NCBI GenBank assembly: GCA_038501195.1
Contig: JBBPUQ010000010.1
Location: 451,501 to 515,500, forward strand
Source of the DNA: Nemania diffusa
Lineage: Eukaryota > Ascomycota > Sordariomycetes > Xylariales > Xylariaceae
DNA: 64,000 nt
Direction: 5' to 3'
Shown here: positions 13,887 through 27,100 of the stretch, piece after piece
How the letters are laid out: every line of letters starts with the position of its first letter
Numbering within the stretch: the first letter of the stretch is position 1
Notes under the pieces: model-generated
Database searches by the model: none
Seen by the model: only the letters and a program-made list of their open reading frames with translations
What the model was told of the DNA's origin: nothing
Translations under genes and position numbers: made by a program

Positions 13887-15841
13887 ATGCGAGTCGTCGA
13901 GTTGTCAGACGTTGGAAAACGAATCGAAGCGCTGGAGCCAGTTGACTCTGAACAGCTTCCAGGCGACGATGCCACCCTAGCTCGGTTGGGGAAAAAATCC
14001 GTGCTCAAGAGGAACTTCGGTTTCTTTACGATTCTTGGGTTTAGCTGTACAGTCTTGATTACATGGGAGGCTATATTAAAGTATGATCTACTAGATTAGT
14101 TTTAAATCTCTAAGTAGCTAATATGCTTGTAGTGTGTTCTTGGTAGGATTACAAAAGTATGTTTCCGTTTAGCATATAACCGAATACTCATACTAACATG
14201 GCAAAAGTGGTGGACCATCTGGCCTCGTCTATGGATACTTAATTGCTTGGGCAGGAACACTATCCCTTTTTGCAACGCTGTCTGAGCTCGTATCCATGGC
14301 TCCTACGTCAGGGGGTCAGTATCATTGGGTGTCCATGCTAGCACCACCTTCTTGCCGAAAGTTCCTTGGATATATAACAGCATGGCTTTCTCTGACCGGT
14401 TGGCAGGCGTTAGTTGCGTCAGGCGCTTATTTAACAAGTGCATTAGTCCAAGGTCTTATTATTCTCACCCATCCCAGTTATTTGGCGACTATGCAGAATT
14501 GGCATAGTACTCTTTTGTTCTGGGCGGTTATCCTTTTTAGCGCCTCTATTAATATTTGCATCGGGTCAGTCCTCGCCAAGTTCCAGGGTATAGTTTTGGT
14601 TATCCATATTCTTGGGTTTTTCGCTATCATACTATCGATCACGTTGATCGGTCAACCCCTAAACTCCGAGGCGGTCTGGCACACGTGGTTGAATTTAGGT
14701 GGCTGGCCAACTCAGGGCTTGTCATTTTCCATTGGAATTATAGGGAATGTCCTCGCATTCGGTGGTGCAGACGGAGCTATTCACGTAAGTTTTAATAAGC
14801 GGCCCTGTATCCCTATTTATGTTACACTAGCTAATGTTTATAATTATTCTTTTGTCAGATGTCCGAAGAAATCCGCAATGCTCCCATCGTTATCCCTCGA
14901 TCCCTCCTTATAGGACTTATAACAAATGGAACCTTGGGGTTTGCTATGACTGTTGTTACATTATATTATATTGGGGATGTTGCTACGGCGCTGGCGGAAA
15001 ACCCTATCCAGCCGTTTATGGCAATATTTCGCAATGCCTTACATTCAACTCCCGCTGCTGCTGTTTTATCTGCGATTCCTGTTTTCATGGGATTTAGTGC
15101 TATGACGGGAATAGTAGCATCAACGTCCCGGGTCTATTGGGCATTTTCCCGTGACCGCGGTCTCCCCGGTGTGAGTTACCGCTGGCGTCATTTTCTTCCC
15201 TTTCTAGTAACTTGAGAGCTCCTGAAATGTCTCAGGGGCATGTTTCGGGAGCATGTTTCGAGAGCTGTAGAACTACGCAAAAGAGTAATTACTGACTCCA
15301 GCGGTTATAGTGGAGGTTTCTGCAGAGGGTGGATTCACGAACTAGCGTGCCTCTGTATTCGGTTCTCACCACATCTATAATCGCCATCATCCTTTCTCTC
15401 GTGACTCTAGGAGGTAGCACGGCGTTCAATGGAGTGGTATCTATATCTATACCGGGCCTTTTTGGGTCCTATCTTATCGCAGCTTCACTTCTGCTTTACC
15501 GACGCATCTCTGGAGATATTGTTGACCCTTGTTTACAGTCCAGCGAAACACTCGGTCTCGGGAACACTACTGGGCTAACCTTAACATGGGGTGTCTGGAG
15601 AATTCCTGGGATCTGGGGGATTTTGAATAACTTTCTTTCATGTGCTTTCCTTCTGTACTTCTTGTTTTTTAGCTTTTGGCCCCCATTTGTTCAAGTTACG
15701 CCGCAGAACATGAATTGGTCCATCCTAGTGACTGGAGTAGCCATGATTTTTAGTACTGTGTACTATTTGTTGTGGGCTAGGAATGTGTACACGGGGCCAA
15801 TCATTGAAATTGTACCATCCCTGGTAAACGGAGCTCATTAA
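13887..15841 (+). CDS. APC-superfamily amino acid / GABA / choline-type permease
   Basis: Five exons: 13887-14080, 14133-14156, 14208-14784, 14859-15170 and 15311-15841, total 545 residues. Exon 2 is only 24 nt. The joins restore the first membrane segment and the loop N-V-F-L-V-G-L-Q-N-G-G-P-S-G-L-V-Y-G, diagnostic of the fungal GABA/choline permease branch of the APC superfamily. Further family marks are ELVSMAPTSGGQYHW, the FGGADGAIHMSEEI segment across intron 3, and SRVYWAFSRDRGLPG before intron 4. About twelve hydrophobic segments are present, and length is normal for the family. A plasma-membrane proton-coupled uptake role for a nitrogenous solute is known for the family; the substrate cannot be told. 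The start is the first ATG in frame (MRVVELSDVG). It converges on the anion transporter gene. Confidence 0.9.
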
Positions 15842-16730
15842 AGAATGTGTTAGCAAAGGCTCGTGGCTGTGCGGTGGGTTAAGGGATGGCTGAGGGGTTG
15901 AAAAGATTAAGGATATCCGTGCCAAAGGATTGGGATATGCTAGAATTTTACCCTCTTGAAGAAAGAACTACAACTTGGGTAAATGCCGCACGGCCAAGAC
16001 TTACTAAAGATTTAGGAGGCTGTTGGTTGGCTACTTGCATACGGCGCCCAACAGCTTGCTATCTATATCCTAGTTCCTAGATCTTGACAACTTCATAGTT
16101 ATATCACCTATTTCTGAAGTAATACCTGCTCCTTCTTTGAATACTTATAGCTATAGCTATGCGCGAATACGAAAAAAATAGCGCACAGTAGCAATATTTG
16201 CCTACAGCTTGTCACGGTTGGGACCGTGACAGAAGGCAAACGTGGCCCTTTTCTCTCTCCAAATATTTAAATAATTTGCGATGGCAATTATATGAAGTTT
16301 AAAGATTTCACGAGCCTAAGGATTGTTTGCTCTAACCGAGATTTTATGATTAACAAAGGTGCATTCCAAGGCACAAGATCCGCATCAACTACCAAGATCC
16401 CTTTGGTACGAATCACCCTTCCACATAATTATCAGACTAGCCCAATCTCCCACCTGAGACTACAACCAGTGTTCTTGGGCTGAGTCCAAACCCCTGGCTG
16501 AGATTTAGACTACCTACCGTTGGCTTGTGTGACAAGGGTAGGACTTGGAACAGCAATAGCTCTATTATTTAGCTAATAATTCTCTTGGGCTTCCAAGGGC
16601 CCATTAGTCTTCTATTTCTATTTTTCCGGCTAGAAAGATGATCAATACATTTTTGTTTATTTTTATACTTCATCGAATTTTATATTTCTCACTAAGACTC
16701 TCAGCATAGCTAATTCTACATAAAGTTGCT
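15842..16730. other. Convergent intergenic region with LTR-like hairpin
   Basis: This lies between the 3' ends of two convergent transporter genes. It is AT-rich and contains a perfect inverted repeat at 16210-16231 (TGTCACGGT, TGGG, ACCGTGACA). No gene is seen. Confidence 0.6.
16210..16231. repeat. 9-bp inverted repeat, possible LTR end
   Basis: Two perfect 9-bp arms (TGTCACGGT and ACCGTGACA) flank TGGG. Many fungal LTR retrotransposon repeats begin with TGTCACGG-type sequence and carry such a terminal hairpin, so a decayed solo LTR is possible. No second terminus or target duplication was found. Confidence 0.4.
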
Positions 16731-19011
16731 CTACCGCTCATTATCCTCTAACGTATAACTACCTATAATGCGACGATTCAAACCCTCGCCCTCTTCCATT
16801 TTCTCAAAAACCCCCATCCTCCCTTCTTCTGTAAGGCCCTCCTTACTCTTACCCGCTACCGTCCTACTGGCTGAAGCCTTACTACTCGTGTTCTCACTAC
16901 CGCCGTTATGTCCGCCATCGTCCGCCTCCTTGTCAGCTGCCCCATACGCACCGCCTACGCTCTCCATAGTAAACTGGCTAGCCGTAGGTGCGTCGAGAAT
17001 CCCTAGCTCATGCGTCGTAAAGAAGCGTGGCATGAGAAGCGCGCGGACTGGGATAAGCGCGAATATAAACACGGGAAAACCCACGGCAGCGATGGTCTGC
17101 GTAATCGCGAACGTACCGCCGAAGCCCACAATCTCGATGATAACAAAGGCCCAGACGGCACCACGGCGCTGGATGCGGTTGAGTGGGTGATTTGTGGGTG
17201 TGAGGCTCTTGTCTCGAAGCAAGTATATGAGCTTGTGCGTGATACCGTTCGCCGCTAGAGCCTGGTAGCCCATTATGAAGAATAGCCCCGCTAGCACAGC
17301 CTGCGGGATAAGGTGTAGGACGAAGAGTAACGGTCCCGTTGCCGTGCCAAGGGTTAGTAGCCCTTGCGCGAGATTTGACACCCGCTGCTCGACCACGTGT
17401 GTGCGCTTGTAAGTGCAGTGGCCTTTAGCTTCCGGATTATTTTCGTCTGTTTCGATTTCTACCCTTGTGACGCAGAGAGATTCCGTATGGAATGGAGCTT
17501 GCGGGATTAGACCGTTTGGAAATGGGAGGCCCAGTATCCCGGCCACGCCCGTCGTCAGACCAAGGAGGAATATGTCCCAGTGGAAACCAGCTGGTTTACG
17601 GAGAGGGAACTCGGTACCTTGGGCGATGAGGGACGAAACTGTAGCTTGTCAGTTGTGTTTTACAGAGATAAGTTCTCAACAAGGAATGGCGTATCGCCTC
17701 AAGTTAGGTTGCCTAGCTGAAAGCCACGACATACCGTTATGATCAAACCAAAACAAGATAGTAAGAAGAATAGCAAATGGGAGTGCAAGAAACACTTCCT
17801 TAACCTCAATATTCCAGAGCTCTACAAGCCAAGGGCGATCTGCCGTAGGAAAAAAGGGGCGACTCGTCGGTAGCTTGTCAAGTTCAACGGATTTCATGCG
17901 CCCGAGGTGTACGAATCCCGTAAAGAAAACAACGGTCAGAGGTGTACCGTAGTCTTTGAGAAAGACGCGTACAGGGTGCCGGAATAGCGCTGAGTTTCCT
18001 AGCTCGCCGCAAATGTATGCGATGGCGAAGACGAGGAGGGCTACCGATAGTGAGAGATAAAACGGCGCACTGTAGCCAAAGCGCTCAAGCACCTGGATCC
18101 CCTTCTGTAGGTAGATAAAGGCCACGTAGAACCCGAAGATATCACAGGGAAACCGCGTCACGTATTTAAGCCAATTGCACGAATTAGTTGCTGCTAGGAT
18201 CCAGTGCAGTAGTGTGGCCCATAGCCCGATCCAACACATGAAGGCCAAATAGTTCGTCCCCAAGGGTGTAATGATGTCGTAGATGGTACTAGGGTTTTCT
18301 GTTAGTGTAAGGTTGGTGGTGAGGGGAGATGTTTCCCGGATAGGTGAATGTAGCTTAGTAAAAGGGGCATCACAGGGAGAGCCGTCATTGGGGATCTTAC
18401 TAGTTAAAAACGGTAATAGGGCCAGTTACTCCCACGATAACGAGAGGCTGGCAGGCAATAGTTGAAAAGACAATAGCACCAAGTACGGATGCCAGCAGTA
18501 CTTCATTGACTCCGTACTGCATGTTCGTCTTAGTGAACATGTCCAAGCTGAAAGCTAAGGCGGGCAAGATACTATATGAGTATGATTCACGTTAGCTCCT
18601 TATTTCTGAGCAGATAATCTAATCGTGTTAGGAGATGTACATTAATGGTTCTAGCAAGTATTGTGGTTGATGAACTTGAAGAGTAAGAAACGTTATTTTA
18701 GACATAAAGACTTGAACATGTTACAGGGGCAGTCTCCGTCTTGCGTTCTTTAAGCAAAATCCTTAATACACCAAGCCCCCAGGGGCTAAAATAGGAGAGA
18801 ACTGAGAGGCAACAATGGAATGGGAAAAAGATCAGGCGGCATACTTGGCAAAGTACATATACACCGTGGCAGGGACAACACGATAGTCCCAGGCATCAGT
18901 CCAATCACTCCAGTAAAAGGGAGCGCGGCGCCGAATATCATCGACGATGCCCCGAAAGAAGTGGACCTTCCACCATCTTGTCGACGACCTCGTCCTGTGG
19001 GGGCTCGTCAT
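16731..19011 (-). CDS. Bor1/SLC4-type anion exchanger (HCO3_cotransp family)
   Basis: Four exons on the minus strand: 19011-18845, 18571-18401, 18288-17735 and 17638-16731, total 599 residues. All three junctions keep phase and restore family sequence. These include IRRRAPFYWSDWTDAWDYR and VVPATVYMYFA before intron 1, NILPALAFSLDMFTKTNMQYG after it, VIVGVTGPITVFNY across intron 2, and FDHNVSSLIAQGTEFPLRKP across intron 3. This is the pattern of the fungal Bor1p group of the SLC4 bicarbonate/borate transporter family, with about 10-13 membrane segments and a hydrophilic C-terminal tail rich in Gly, Glu and Ser. Bor1-type proteins export borate or other anions at the plasma membrane or vacuole; the actual ion here is not decidable. 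The first intron (273 nt) is longer than most in the window. The start is the ATG giving MTSPHRTRSS; the frame stays open upstream but no earlier ATG was seen. Confidence 0.9.
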
Positions 19012-20344
19012 GCTGTGGCGGTGGCCGGTTGCACTGGTGCCCAGTGGAGACAGGCCGTGGTCGGTGATGTGTGATGTCGATAGCAGCCGCCGCCGCCGTA
19101 TTTTGACAATGCTATCGGGTAGGTAAGTAGGACTCAGGAGGGCTGGGTTTTGTGGAAAGGCGTGTGGGCTTGTCGAGGTACGTTTGAGGATGAGAAAACC
19201 ATAACGAAGTTAACAAAACAGATGCCCGAGATAATAATACCTAGTACGACATAGTTACTAGGTACCTAGATATACCACACGCTCTCGGTTCCTCGTAGGG
19301 ATTTAGTTGCGTCCCTATTTCCCTCGCAATTTGCAGTCAATTTACTTGTAAGGAGTCTCTTGTAGGTGAGATGTTGTAGAAGTTCTGGGACTGAGATTAG
19401 TGTGAGATCGGGCATGAGTGGTAGGTATAGGTATTTAAGCTCAAGAATTTAAGTAGACCCGAACTGTGGCTACGGAAGATGGAGATTAGTGGGTGGGCTA
19501 GGTACCTAGCCTAACTAATATAGGTACGTAAATACGTCCCCGCGCAGACATGCAGGCGATAGACTTGTTCTGTCGTATAGGATACAGAATAACCAAACAT
19601 ACCTGAATATCAGGCAGAGCTGATCAGGTCTTGCGCGATTAGAAGAAAACAATAGAGTCTCATATAACGTCATGTTTACCAGTGCTTATTGGCCGCTGCT
19701 GAATTATTGACTTCAATCCTCGTTCAAAGTCCTCCAAATTAGAAAAACTTTCAGCGTTACGGATGCCTCAGACTGGTAGGCAAGGTTATGCGCTAAACCT
19801 ATATAGGTAAGTTACTCAAAAAATGATGCTGGGTAGAGCACTACTAGGCATGTAGTCTAGATACTTTCTCTGCTCTCGAATCCCATCTGTGTACCAACCT
19901 AGTTTTCACGCGCTCACTCATTCTTAAGGGGAGTGGACAGCAAAAGGCCCCCAGGATAAACTCATCTCTCGGGAAGCATCTACTCTTCGGTGTTGGTACA
20001 GAAGTCACTACCGGCACCACTCTGCCCTATTCATCTTCCATGCGTCCTCGATTCACTCGCCCCTCTATGGCCTGTCCCTCCATAAAGTAATATACACAAA
20101 ATAATATACATGGGCGTCATGTGTATATAATGCTTCAGTTGAGTTGAGAGCTTTACGATCCGCCGTGTCGGTCGTATATGGCCCTAAATAACAGAGCAGA
20201 GGGCCCTCGCGAGCCCGCCTATCATCTGTCTATCTAAGCTCGGTTGAGCCAAAGCCAAGCAGATTCATGTGATACACTGCGTACCCGCGAGCCGTGATTC
20301 CTTATATACATTGTGGTGTCTCCTTTATAAATACCATCGCACAA
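19012..20344. other. Intergenic region
   Basis: This lies between the start of the anion transporter and the 3' end of AFG3. It holds TAGGTACCTAG palindromes near 19257-19270 and 19498-19515. No gene is seen. Confidence 0.6.
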
Positions 20345-23166
20345 TCACCTCATGTCCTTGCCTCCGAGTTTTTGAAACATGGCTGGACTGGGTGGCGGAG
20401 CCTCTGTTGGGCCTGTTGGGCCTGTTGAGCCTGTTGAGCCTGTTGGCGGCTTCTTAGCGTTCTCGCCAAAGTACTTCGAGAAATCGTCCCGGTCCTCAAA
20501 AGGCCGGGGGCCAAGCAGGCGAACCATGTCATCACGTACAAGGACCTCCTTTTTCAACAGCTCTTCGGCAATGATGCCAACCTCCTTCTTCTTCTCGATT
20601 AGTAGGTCTTTGCACTTTTTGTAAGCCTCCTCAATGATGCGCTTCACTTCAGCATCAATTGTTTGGCCTGTCGTCTCCGAGAAGGGCTTGTGAGTTCTGC
20701 TCTCGTCGTTCCGGAAATAGAGAGGGCCAACTTTGTCCGACATACCCCACTGTGTCACCATAGATGTAGCCATACTCGTCACTTTATTGAAATCGTCACT
20801 AGCACCGGTTGTGACGGTGGGGAAATGGAGTTCTTCTGATATACGGCCGCCTAGTGCCATAGCCATTCGATCCATCAACTGGTTGTAGCTCATAAGGTAG
20901 GCATCGCCAGGTAAATATTGAGCGTATCCTAAGCCTTTACCACGAGGGATTATCGACACCTTCAACAGAGGATCGGCATATCGGAAGTACCAGCCGCAGA
21001 TAGCATGCCCGGCTTCATGGTAGGCTACCGTCTTCTTTTCAACAGGGTCGAGAACCAGAGACTTGCGCTCAAGGCCGCCAATAACACGCTCGATAGCTTG
21101 CTCAAAATGTAGCAGAGTAATGCTAGAAGCATTAGTCCGCGCAGCTGTGTTTTGTTAGCCTTAGTGAATGTTCCTTCCAGCTCATATGCTGAATACCTAC
21201 CAATTAGTGCAGCTTCATTAACGCAGTTGGCGATATCCGCACCAGCGAAACCTGGTGTTAGAGTAGCCAGTCGCCCACTCAAGTATTCGATGTCCTCGTT
21301 AGTCACGATTTTCTTAAGGTAGACCTTGAATATATCCTGGCGACCGGCCATTGTCGGTGCGTCGATATTGATATGTCGGTCAAACCGGCCAGGTCGCATC
21401 AAAGCCTTATCGAGAATATCTACTCTGTTGGTGCCAGCAAGGACAACAACTTGCTCGCTCGTATTGAAACCATCCATCTCTGTAAGGATCTGGTTGAGGG
21501 TTGCCTCTCGCTCGTCGTTACCGCCAAACCTCTGGCCTTCAGCACGCGATCTACCGATGGCGTCGATCTCATCGATAAAAATGATACATGGCGCGTTCTT
21601 GCGCGCACTCTCGAAAAGATCGCGCACTCTCGAAGCACCTACGCCGACGAACATCTCCACAAATTCGGAACCGCTGACGGTAAAGAAAGGTACACCTGAC
21701 TCGCCAGCAGTAGCCTTCGCGAGGAGGGTTTTACCAGTACCAGGTGGACCGGCAAGAATAGCACCACGAGGGATTTTGGCACCTAGCCTCTGGAATTTCT
21801 CCGGCTTCTTCAAGAAGCTGACAAATTCCATGATCTCTTGCTTCGCTTCGTCCAAACCGGCAACGTCAGAGAACTTCACCTTGATAGCGGTTTCGTGACT
21901 GAAGCGCTTCGCTTTGCTCTTGCTAAAACCGAAGATCCCGCTGGGTCCGCCGCCACCTCCAGTGCCACGGCGACTAGCATATACTAGCAGACCAACGAGT
22001 AGGAGAGTAGGGCCAAATGCCAAGAGAAGATTCATCGAATTACCCTCTGCAGCATAACTCACAGGGATTCTGTCGCTGCTGGGGATGCCAAGTTCGTTCT
22101 GAGCGTCTTCCAATCGCCTCTCAAAAGCGTCAACTGAGGCGATAGAGAAGTAGTAGTTGAATTCAGGGCGGGTAGCAATGGAGTCAGGATACATAGACTG
22201 AGTGGCTTCTCGGTTAAGCTCCACGACGACTCTGTGGCCAACAACGACCATCTTTTCAACAAGACCTTTATCAAGAAAGTTCCTCTTGAGCTCTTGCCAG
22301 GTGATTTCCCGACCAGTCTCTCCTGAGATAGAACTATAAAGGTAATAGGCAATGGCAGTAGTAAGAATAGTGGTCAGCCAATCATTGCCTTTGAAAGGGT
22401 TGTTTCCATTAGGAGGGGGGTTCCATTTGAAGCCCTTATTCTCTGACCTAGGGCTCTGTTTGTGATCGCGTGGCTGTTCGTCCTCCGGCGTCTTCTGATC
22501 CTCTGTTGTCTTCTGATCCTCCTTTGTTTTCTGATCCTCCTTGCTGGAAAGCTGAGAAGATGACCCCTTATAGCTTCGAGACGGCCGAGAGGACGAAAAT
22601 ATGTCCATTTTTTTTTGCGTTTTAAGGTCCGCTAAATGGCTGGCTAAGGCGTTAATCCCTTGTAATAGCCTTGCGGCGTCCATTATTCCAAAACCCCCTG
22701 TCCGCTTCTTTTTGGCCAGCTCCAACAGCACCTGCGGAACTCCGGTTCGTCGAATTTGATTTAGAAGTCCCATTTGGCTATTCGCGGGTTTAATCGGCCC
22801 AGACTCGAGGATATTTTCGATATTCTTAATATCTTCTTCAGAGACATACACCCAACCCTTAGGCAAGGGAAATCTATCATCATGGTTCTCCTGGGCAGAC
22901 ACCTCGGGGGTATTTACTCTGGCGGGTCCCGGGGAGTGGGTGCTCTGGACCTGTGGCTTATTCGCAGCATCTTTTGCGTTGCTGTCCCCGTCGTTAGGTT
23001 TGGGCGGCTTTTGGGAGGCTGAGTAGTATCGAGGAAGGCGGGCAGATCCTATGGTGGGGGTGGTGCGTCGGAGACGTGGTGTTCGAAGGCTCGTTCGCGC
23101 TGCGATATGTTGAGAATGACCAGCGGCCCGCGCGAGGCTAGCCGACCACCGCACTATGCTTGACAT
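20345..23166 (-). CDS. AFG3: Mitochondrial m-AAA protease, Afg3/Yta10 type
   Basis: Two exons, 23166-21201 and 21144-20345, split by a 56-nt intron inside the NEAALIAAR motif; 921 residues. An Arg/Ser-rich presequence suits mitochondrial import. Two membrane segments follow (about 262-280 and 378-396) flanking the intermembrane-space FtsH-extracellular domain. Then come the AAA+ module with Walker A GPPGTGKT (about 471-480), Walker [10 protein letters not shown] and arginine-finger region RPGRFDRH, and the M41 peptidase with zinc site HEAGH (about 696-700). The C-terminal half ([52 protein letters not shown]) resembles yeast Afg3 more than Yta12. The family forms a hexameric inner-membrane protease for quality control and ribosomal protein MrpL32 maturation. 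Two oddities are a charged DQKT repeat near residues 213-235 and a Gly-Ser-Thr-Pro repeat at the C terminus. Confidence 0.95.
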
Positions 23167-24111
23167 GGCGGGCGATTGTAGAACTCGTCGACCGGATCGA
23201 GGGAGGCGGAGGTTTTTTTTTTTTGGAGAGGTCGAGAGGCTACGAGCGCGGGAAGAGAATCTGATAAGCCGACAGAACAGAGATGATGAGTGTATTTCGT
23301 CCCGAACAGCACGGCTGCTGTCAGCAAAGAAGGGCCGACCGAAATGAAAAGACCCAAATATTGAATGTTTCGCCTCAGCTAGGTATGCGCTGTCGACGAT
23401 TGGAAGAAGGTGGTGATTATTAGAAAGCTTCTATCCATGACGCTAGTCTTATAATGGCCTAGTTTCGACCATCACGCAGACACCTGCGCGATTACGGCAT
23501 CATGGTTCGGATATATCGGGTATAACAAGTTACCTAATCAATCCCATCCTGGGCTAATGTATTAATACGGCGAACACATATCACAACACGTTAACATTGC
23601 TCATAAAATTCTCATGTGCATTACACATAAATATATCCAGAAATCGTGCCCGGCCTTTCTTCACACGCCCTCATTTGTAACCTAGACAGCAAAATAGTCA
23701 TGATTATCAGATTGTACTCGATATTTGCGACACCCGATAATCCCCATCAGTTGCCATACACCCAGACGCACAAAACCCCAGTTTTTTTCAACCGAAAAAA
23801 ATGAATGTAAAAACGACCCTTAACTCCCTCCATCTGATCGCTCTGTCCTCCAGAGAGGAAAGCGCTTAGATTTTCAAAACAAAGATTGAGTAATAGAAAA
23901 GGGTTGTTAGGGTTGTAAATCGTGTCCAAACGTGCTTTCTCGCTCGTGCCGTCATGTCGATGCTGTACCATGTCATCATATATCTCGTTCTTTTACGAGA
24001 TGTTTTCCTCCATCTTCTCATCTTTCGAATGCAACCCCTCGGATACATCCCTTGTTCGTTTCCCTATCGCCTTCTCTCCAAGTAGCCATTCTCTCGAATG
24101 CACTATTTCCG
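23167..24111. other. Intergenic region between AFG3 and the Zn2Cys6 gene
   Basis: This carries the AFG3 promoter side near 23,200 (including a 12-base T run at 23213-23224) and the 3' side of the Zn2Cys6 factor gene. Short open frames at 23,740-24,200 overlap each other and have no motifs, so none is called. Confidence 0.55.
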
Positions 24112-27100
24112 CTAATTCTGTACTGTACTTCCGTTTTCAAAACCGGGATATGGCCCACCAGTAAACTCGGCCCAGTCCCAGTCCAGTGTCATGGGTAATT
24201 GCCAGAGGTCTTGGGGCAGCGTCGGTTGGTATCCCGCCGTGCCGTTCCGTCTTCCCACCAACCCTGGCCCGGCTCCGTTCATTCCCATAGCGCCCAGCAT
24301 CGCCGACGGTGACGCCATCGGCTGTCCGAATCCCGTCAGCTCTGCGAATGACCCTAAATCCGCTGGATCGAACTGTTCTGACGGCCAGCCATCCAGACTG
24401 CCGCGCGGTGCCGAACCGTTCGACGACGCTGCCGTATTCATCGGACTGTACGCATTAGTATTTCCATTGACTTGGGAAGTACTACTTGGCGTCGTAGCCG
24501 CGCTCGCATTGTTTTGCCGGTTTTGCTCGCCGTTAAACTTCGGCGAGAACTGCGACATGCCTAGATTGCTGCTGCCGTTACTACCATACATATTCGGCGT
24601 CGGGGTCGAGACGGACGATGAGGGCCGACGTGTCCCGGTGGTTATTGAGCTTTGATTAGTGTTTTCTCTAGAGTGCCGGTTCAAATCGGCTGGTTTCCGC
24701 TTTTTCCGCGATGCTGCTTCCTTCTCAGCTTTATCTATCACTACCTTGGCAATTCGTTCGAATTCTGAACAAACACCGAGCATGCGATGAACACCTCCAG
24801 TTTCGGCCTCCTGGCCCAGCGTTGACAGGAACGTCACCACTAGGTTCATTAGCCGCGTGTCTGAGCGCGCACGTGGATCGTTCGGGTTTTGCAGAATATT
24901 CCCAAATAATGTTACCAACGCGGAAACCGGAAAATATAGAGCCATCCTGTATGTGTAAGTTATTCTGGAGATTCGAAAAGAAAGTATCAGGTACATACCA
25001 GACACATGAGAAGTCACCCTGAGGTATGTACTTTAGCAAGGCGATCGTAGCTCTTGCAGCGGATGCACAAAGTGCAGCTGAAGAAAACACTCTGGGATTT
25101 AAGGGTCTGGCATTTAGCCCTTGAATGGCGTAGTTTGCCAGCCGACTTGTCCAGAAGCCATGGTGTATGGACATACGATGAATAGTTGTAAGGGCATTGT
25201 AATATGAGAAATGAAGCATGGCAATGTGCAATACCAACGGTGTGTGTGACGCCTTTATTTCGTGCTCCGGACGGTAGTCGATGTCTATATTATCTTTCCA
25301 AGTCTCGAGCTCTTTGTCAAGCTCTCCGATTGTCTGCAGCAGCTCGCCATCTGACAACCGTGTTGCCTTGGTCGAATACAGTCTTTTATAAATTCTACTC
25401 TCGATCACTGCCAACTCGCACATAACGCGGAAAAGGTTCATCTTGCCCTTGCCGTTCGCTAGAGGGATGTTGCCTATGTGGTCGGCCGGGTCAGCGTCTG
25501 GCAGGTCAACGTTCATATCGTCGTCATCTTGGGCAGGCGGCCGACCTGACCGAAGGCATAAGTCCTTGTCTAACATGTACGCAATCCAGAATACACGCTT
25601 CCTCTGTTCGATTTCAATCGGATTTAGATTAAAGCCGGTGCCGCGCTTGTGGAGACCGATACTATGAGACGACCTAATAGCAGCTGCCACGAGTAAGAAA
25701 GATGGTTGGGGGTTGGGGGTCCCTTGCATGAACAAGGCTATCCCCAGTAAAGCCTGCACGCTTAGAAGATCTGTGTTGCGCATAGTTAGCTCGCTGAAGA
25801 CGCCCATCGCGTTTTTTATGTAAGCCCAAGCTTTCTCATCTTCTTCCTGTGGCACAAGATTGCTCATAACTCGAAGACGATGCGCGATTGCGAAGACGCA
25901 ATTTAGGCTTGCCCACCAGCCGGAGCCTTCGTACGGATTGGATGAGTACTGCCTTTCGACTAGATGCATGAAGGTAGGCTGATGGAACAGTGGGAAGATG
26001 CAATTAAAGTTCTCGAAATAGTCTTGCAACAAAGACAAGGCTTCAGGCTTAGGAGGTAGTTTCCGGAAGACAGGACGGTGGAAGAGGTCGGCGAACACCT
26101 CTGGCTTCCACTGAGTCCATTTGTGATCGTCGAGTGAGACCTCCGAGATCATACGCTGGAAGGACGTGTCTCCCGTCCTCTCATTCACCCACTGAATACC
26201 CTTCGGCGAAAATATAGAGAAACCCGAAGATGATCCTGTTACATAAGTACCAATCAGCACCGCTGGTGGATAGGTTTCTTCTGTGCTCACCTATATATCT
26301 TGTCTCGCCTTGCTGGTTTGTCACTAAAGAACACATCATTTCCGACAGTGCCGCCACTTCCTCCTCGTTTTTCCCATCAGACGGTGGCGAATGATCCCTT
26401 CTAAATTCTCGCTCCTTTGTCGGCTCGGGTGATGTTAGTGCACTCTGAGGGGTTGAGTCCACCCCATCATGACCGGAGGTGGCCTGTGAAGGCGAGGTCG
26501 GATTCGATTGTGATGCTTGTGAGGCAAGAGATTCGTGTTTTGATTGTTGGTGTTTCTCGGCGAGGCGTTTTTCCAGAGTCGCAAGATCTGTCGCTTCGTC
26601 ATCGTCTCCCAAGAGGCCTTTGGTGGGCTTGTCAGCACAGATCCAGCCCTCATAGTGTCGGGACAGGCTTAACAAATCGCTAGAAAGTAGCCACTTACCA
26701 GACAACCTTAACAGGCTCTCCATACGCGCGAGGCGGTTTTCAAGACCCTCTATGTATTTAGCGCTACCATTGGCCATGTTAGCTTGAAGCCGTATAATGC
26801 CAAGACAGGATTAAGATGCAGTAACACCATACCCTTTCGGAGGACTTCGCTTTTTTTCGACCTGCGTAAAAACGCAATCCGTCTTGTAATTGATACAATG
26901 TGTGCAAGCTGGTAGTTTTCCATCGCATTTTATCTTCTTCTTCCGACACATATCGCATGCCTATGACATCACCATGTAGTTAGTTGCCAAGCTCTATCCC
27001 GAAGATTTCAACGCTACCTATTAGGGAGGGTCGCTCTGGACAGAAGGGCTCACCCGTGCGATTCTCCGCCTCTTTGCCTCGTTCACATCATCCAGTAGTG

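Noticed and set aside
21326..21898. 190-codon ORF on the + strand inside AFG3
   Set aside because: It is the antisense shadow of the AAA+ domain, whose minus-strand reading is unmistakable.
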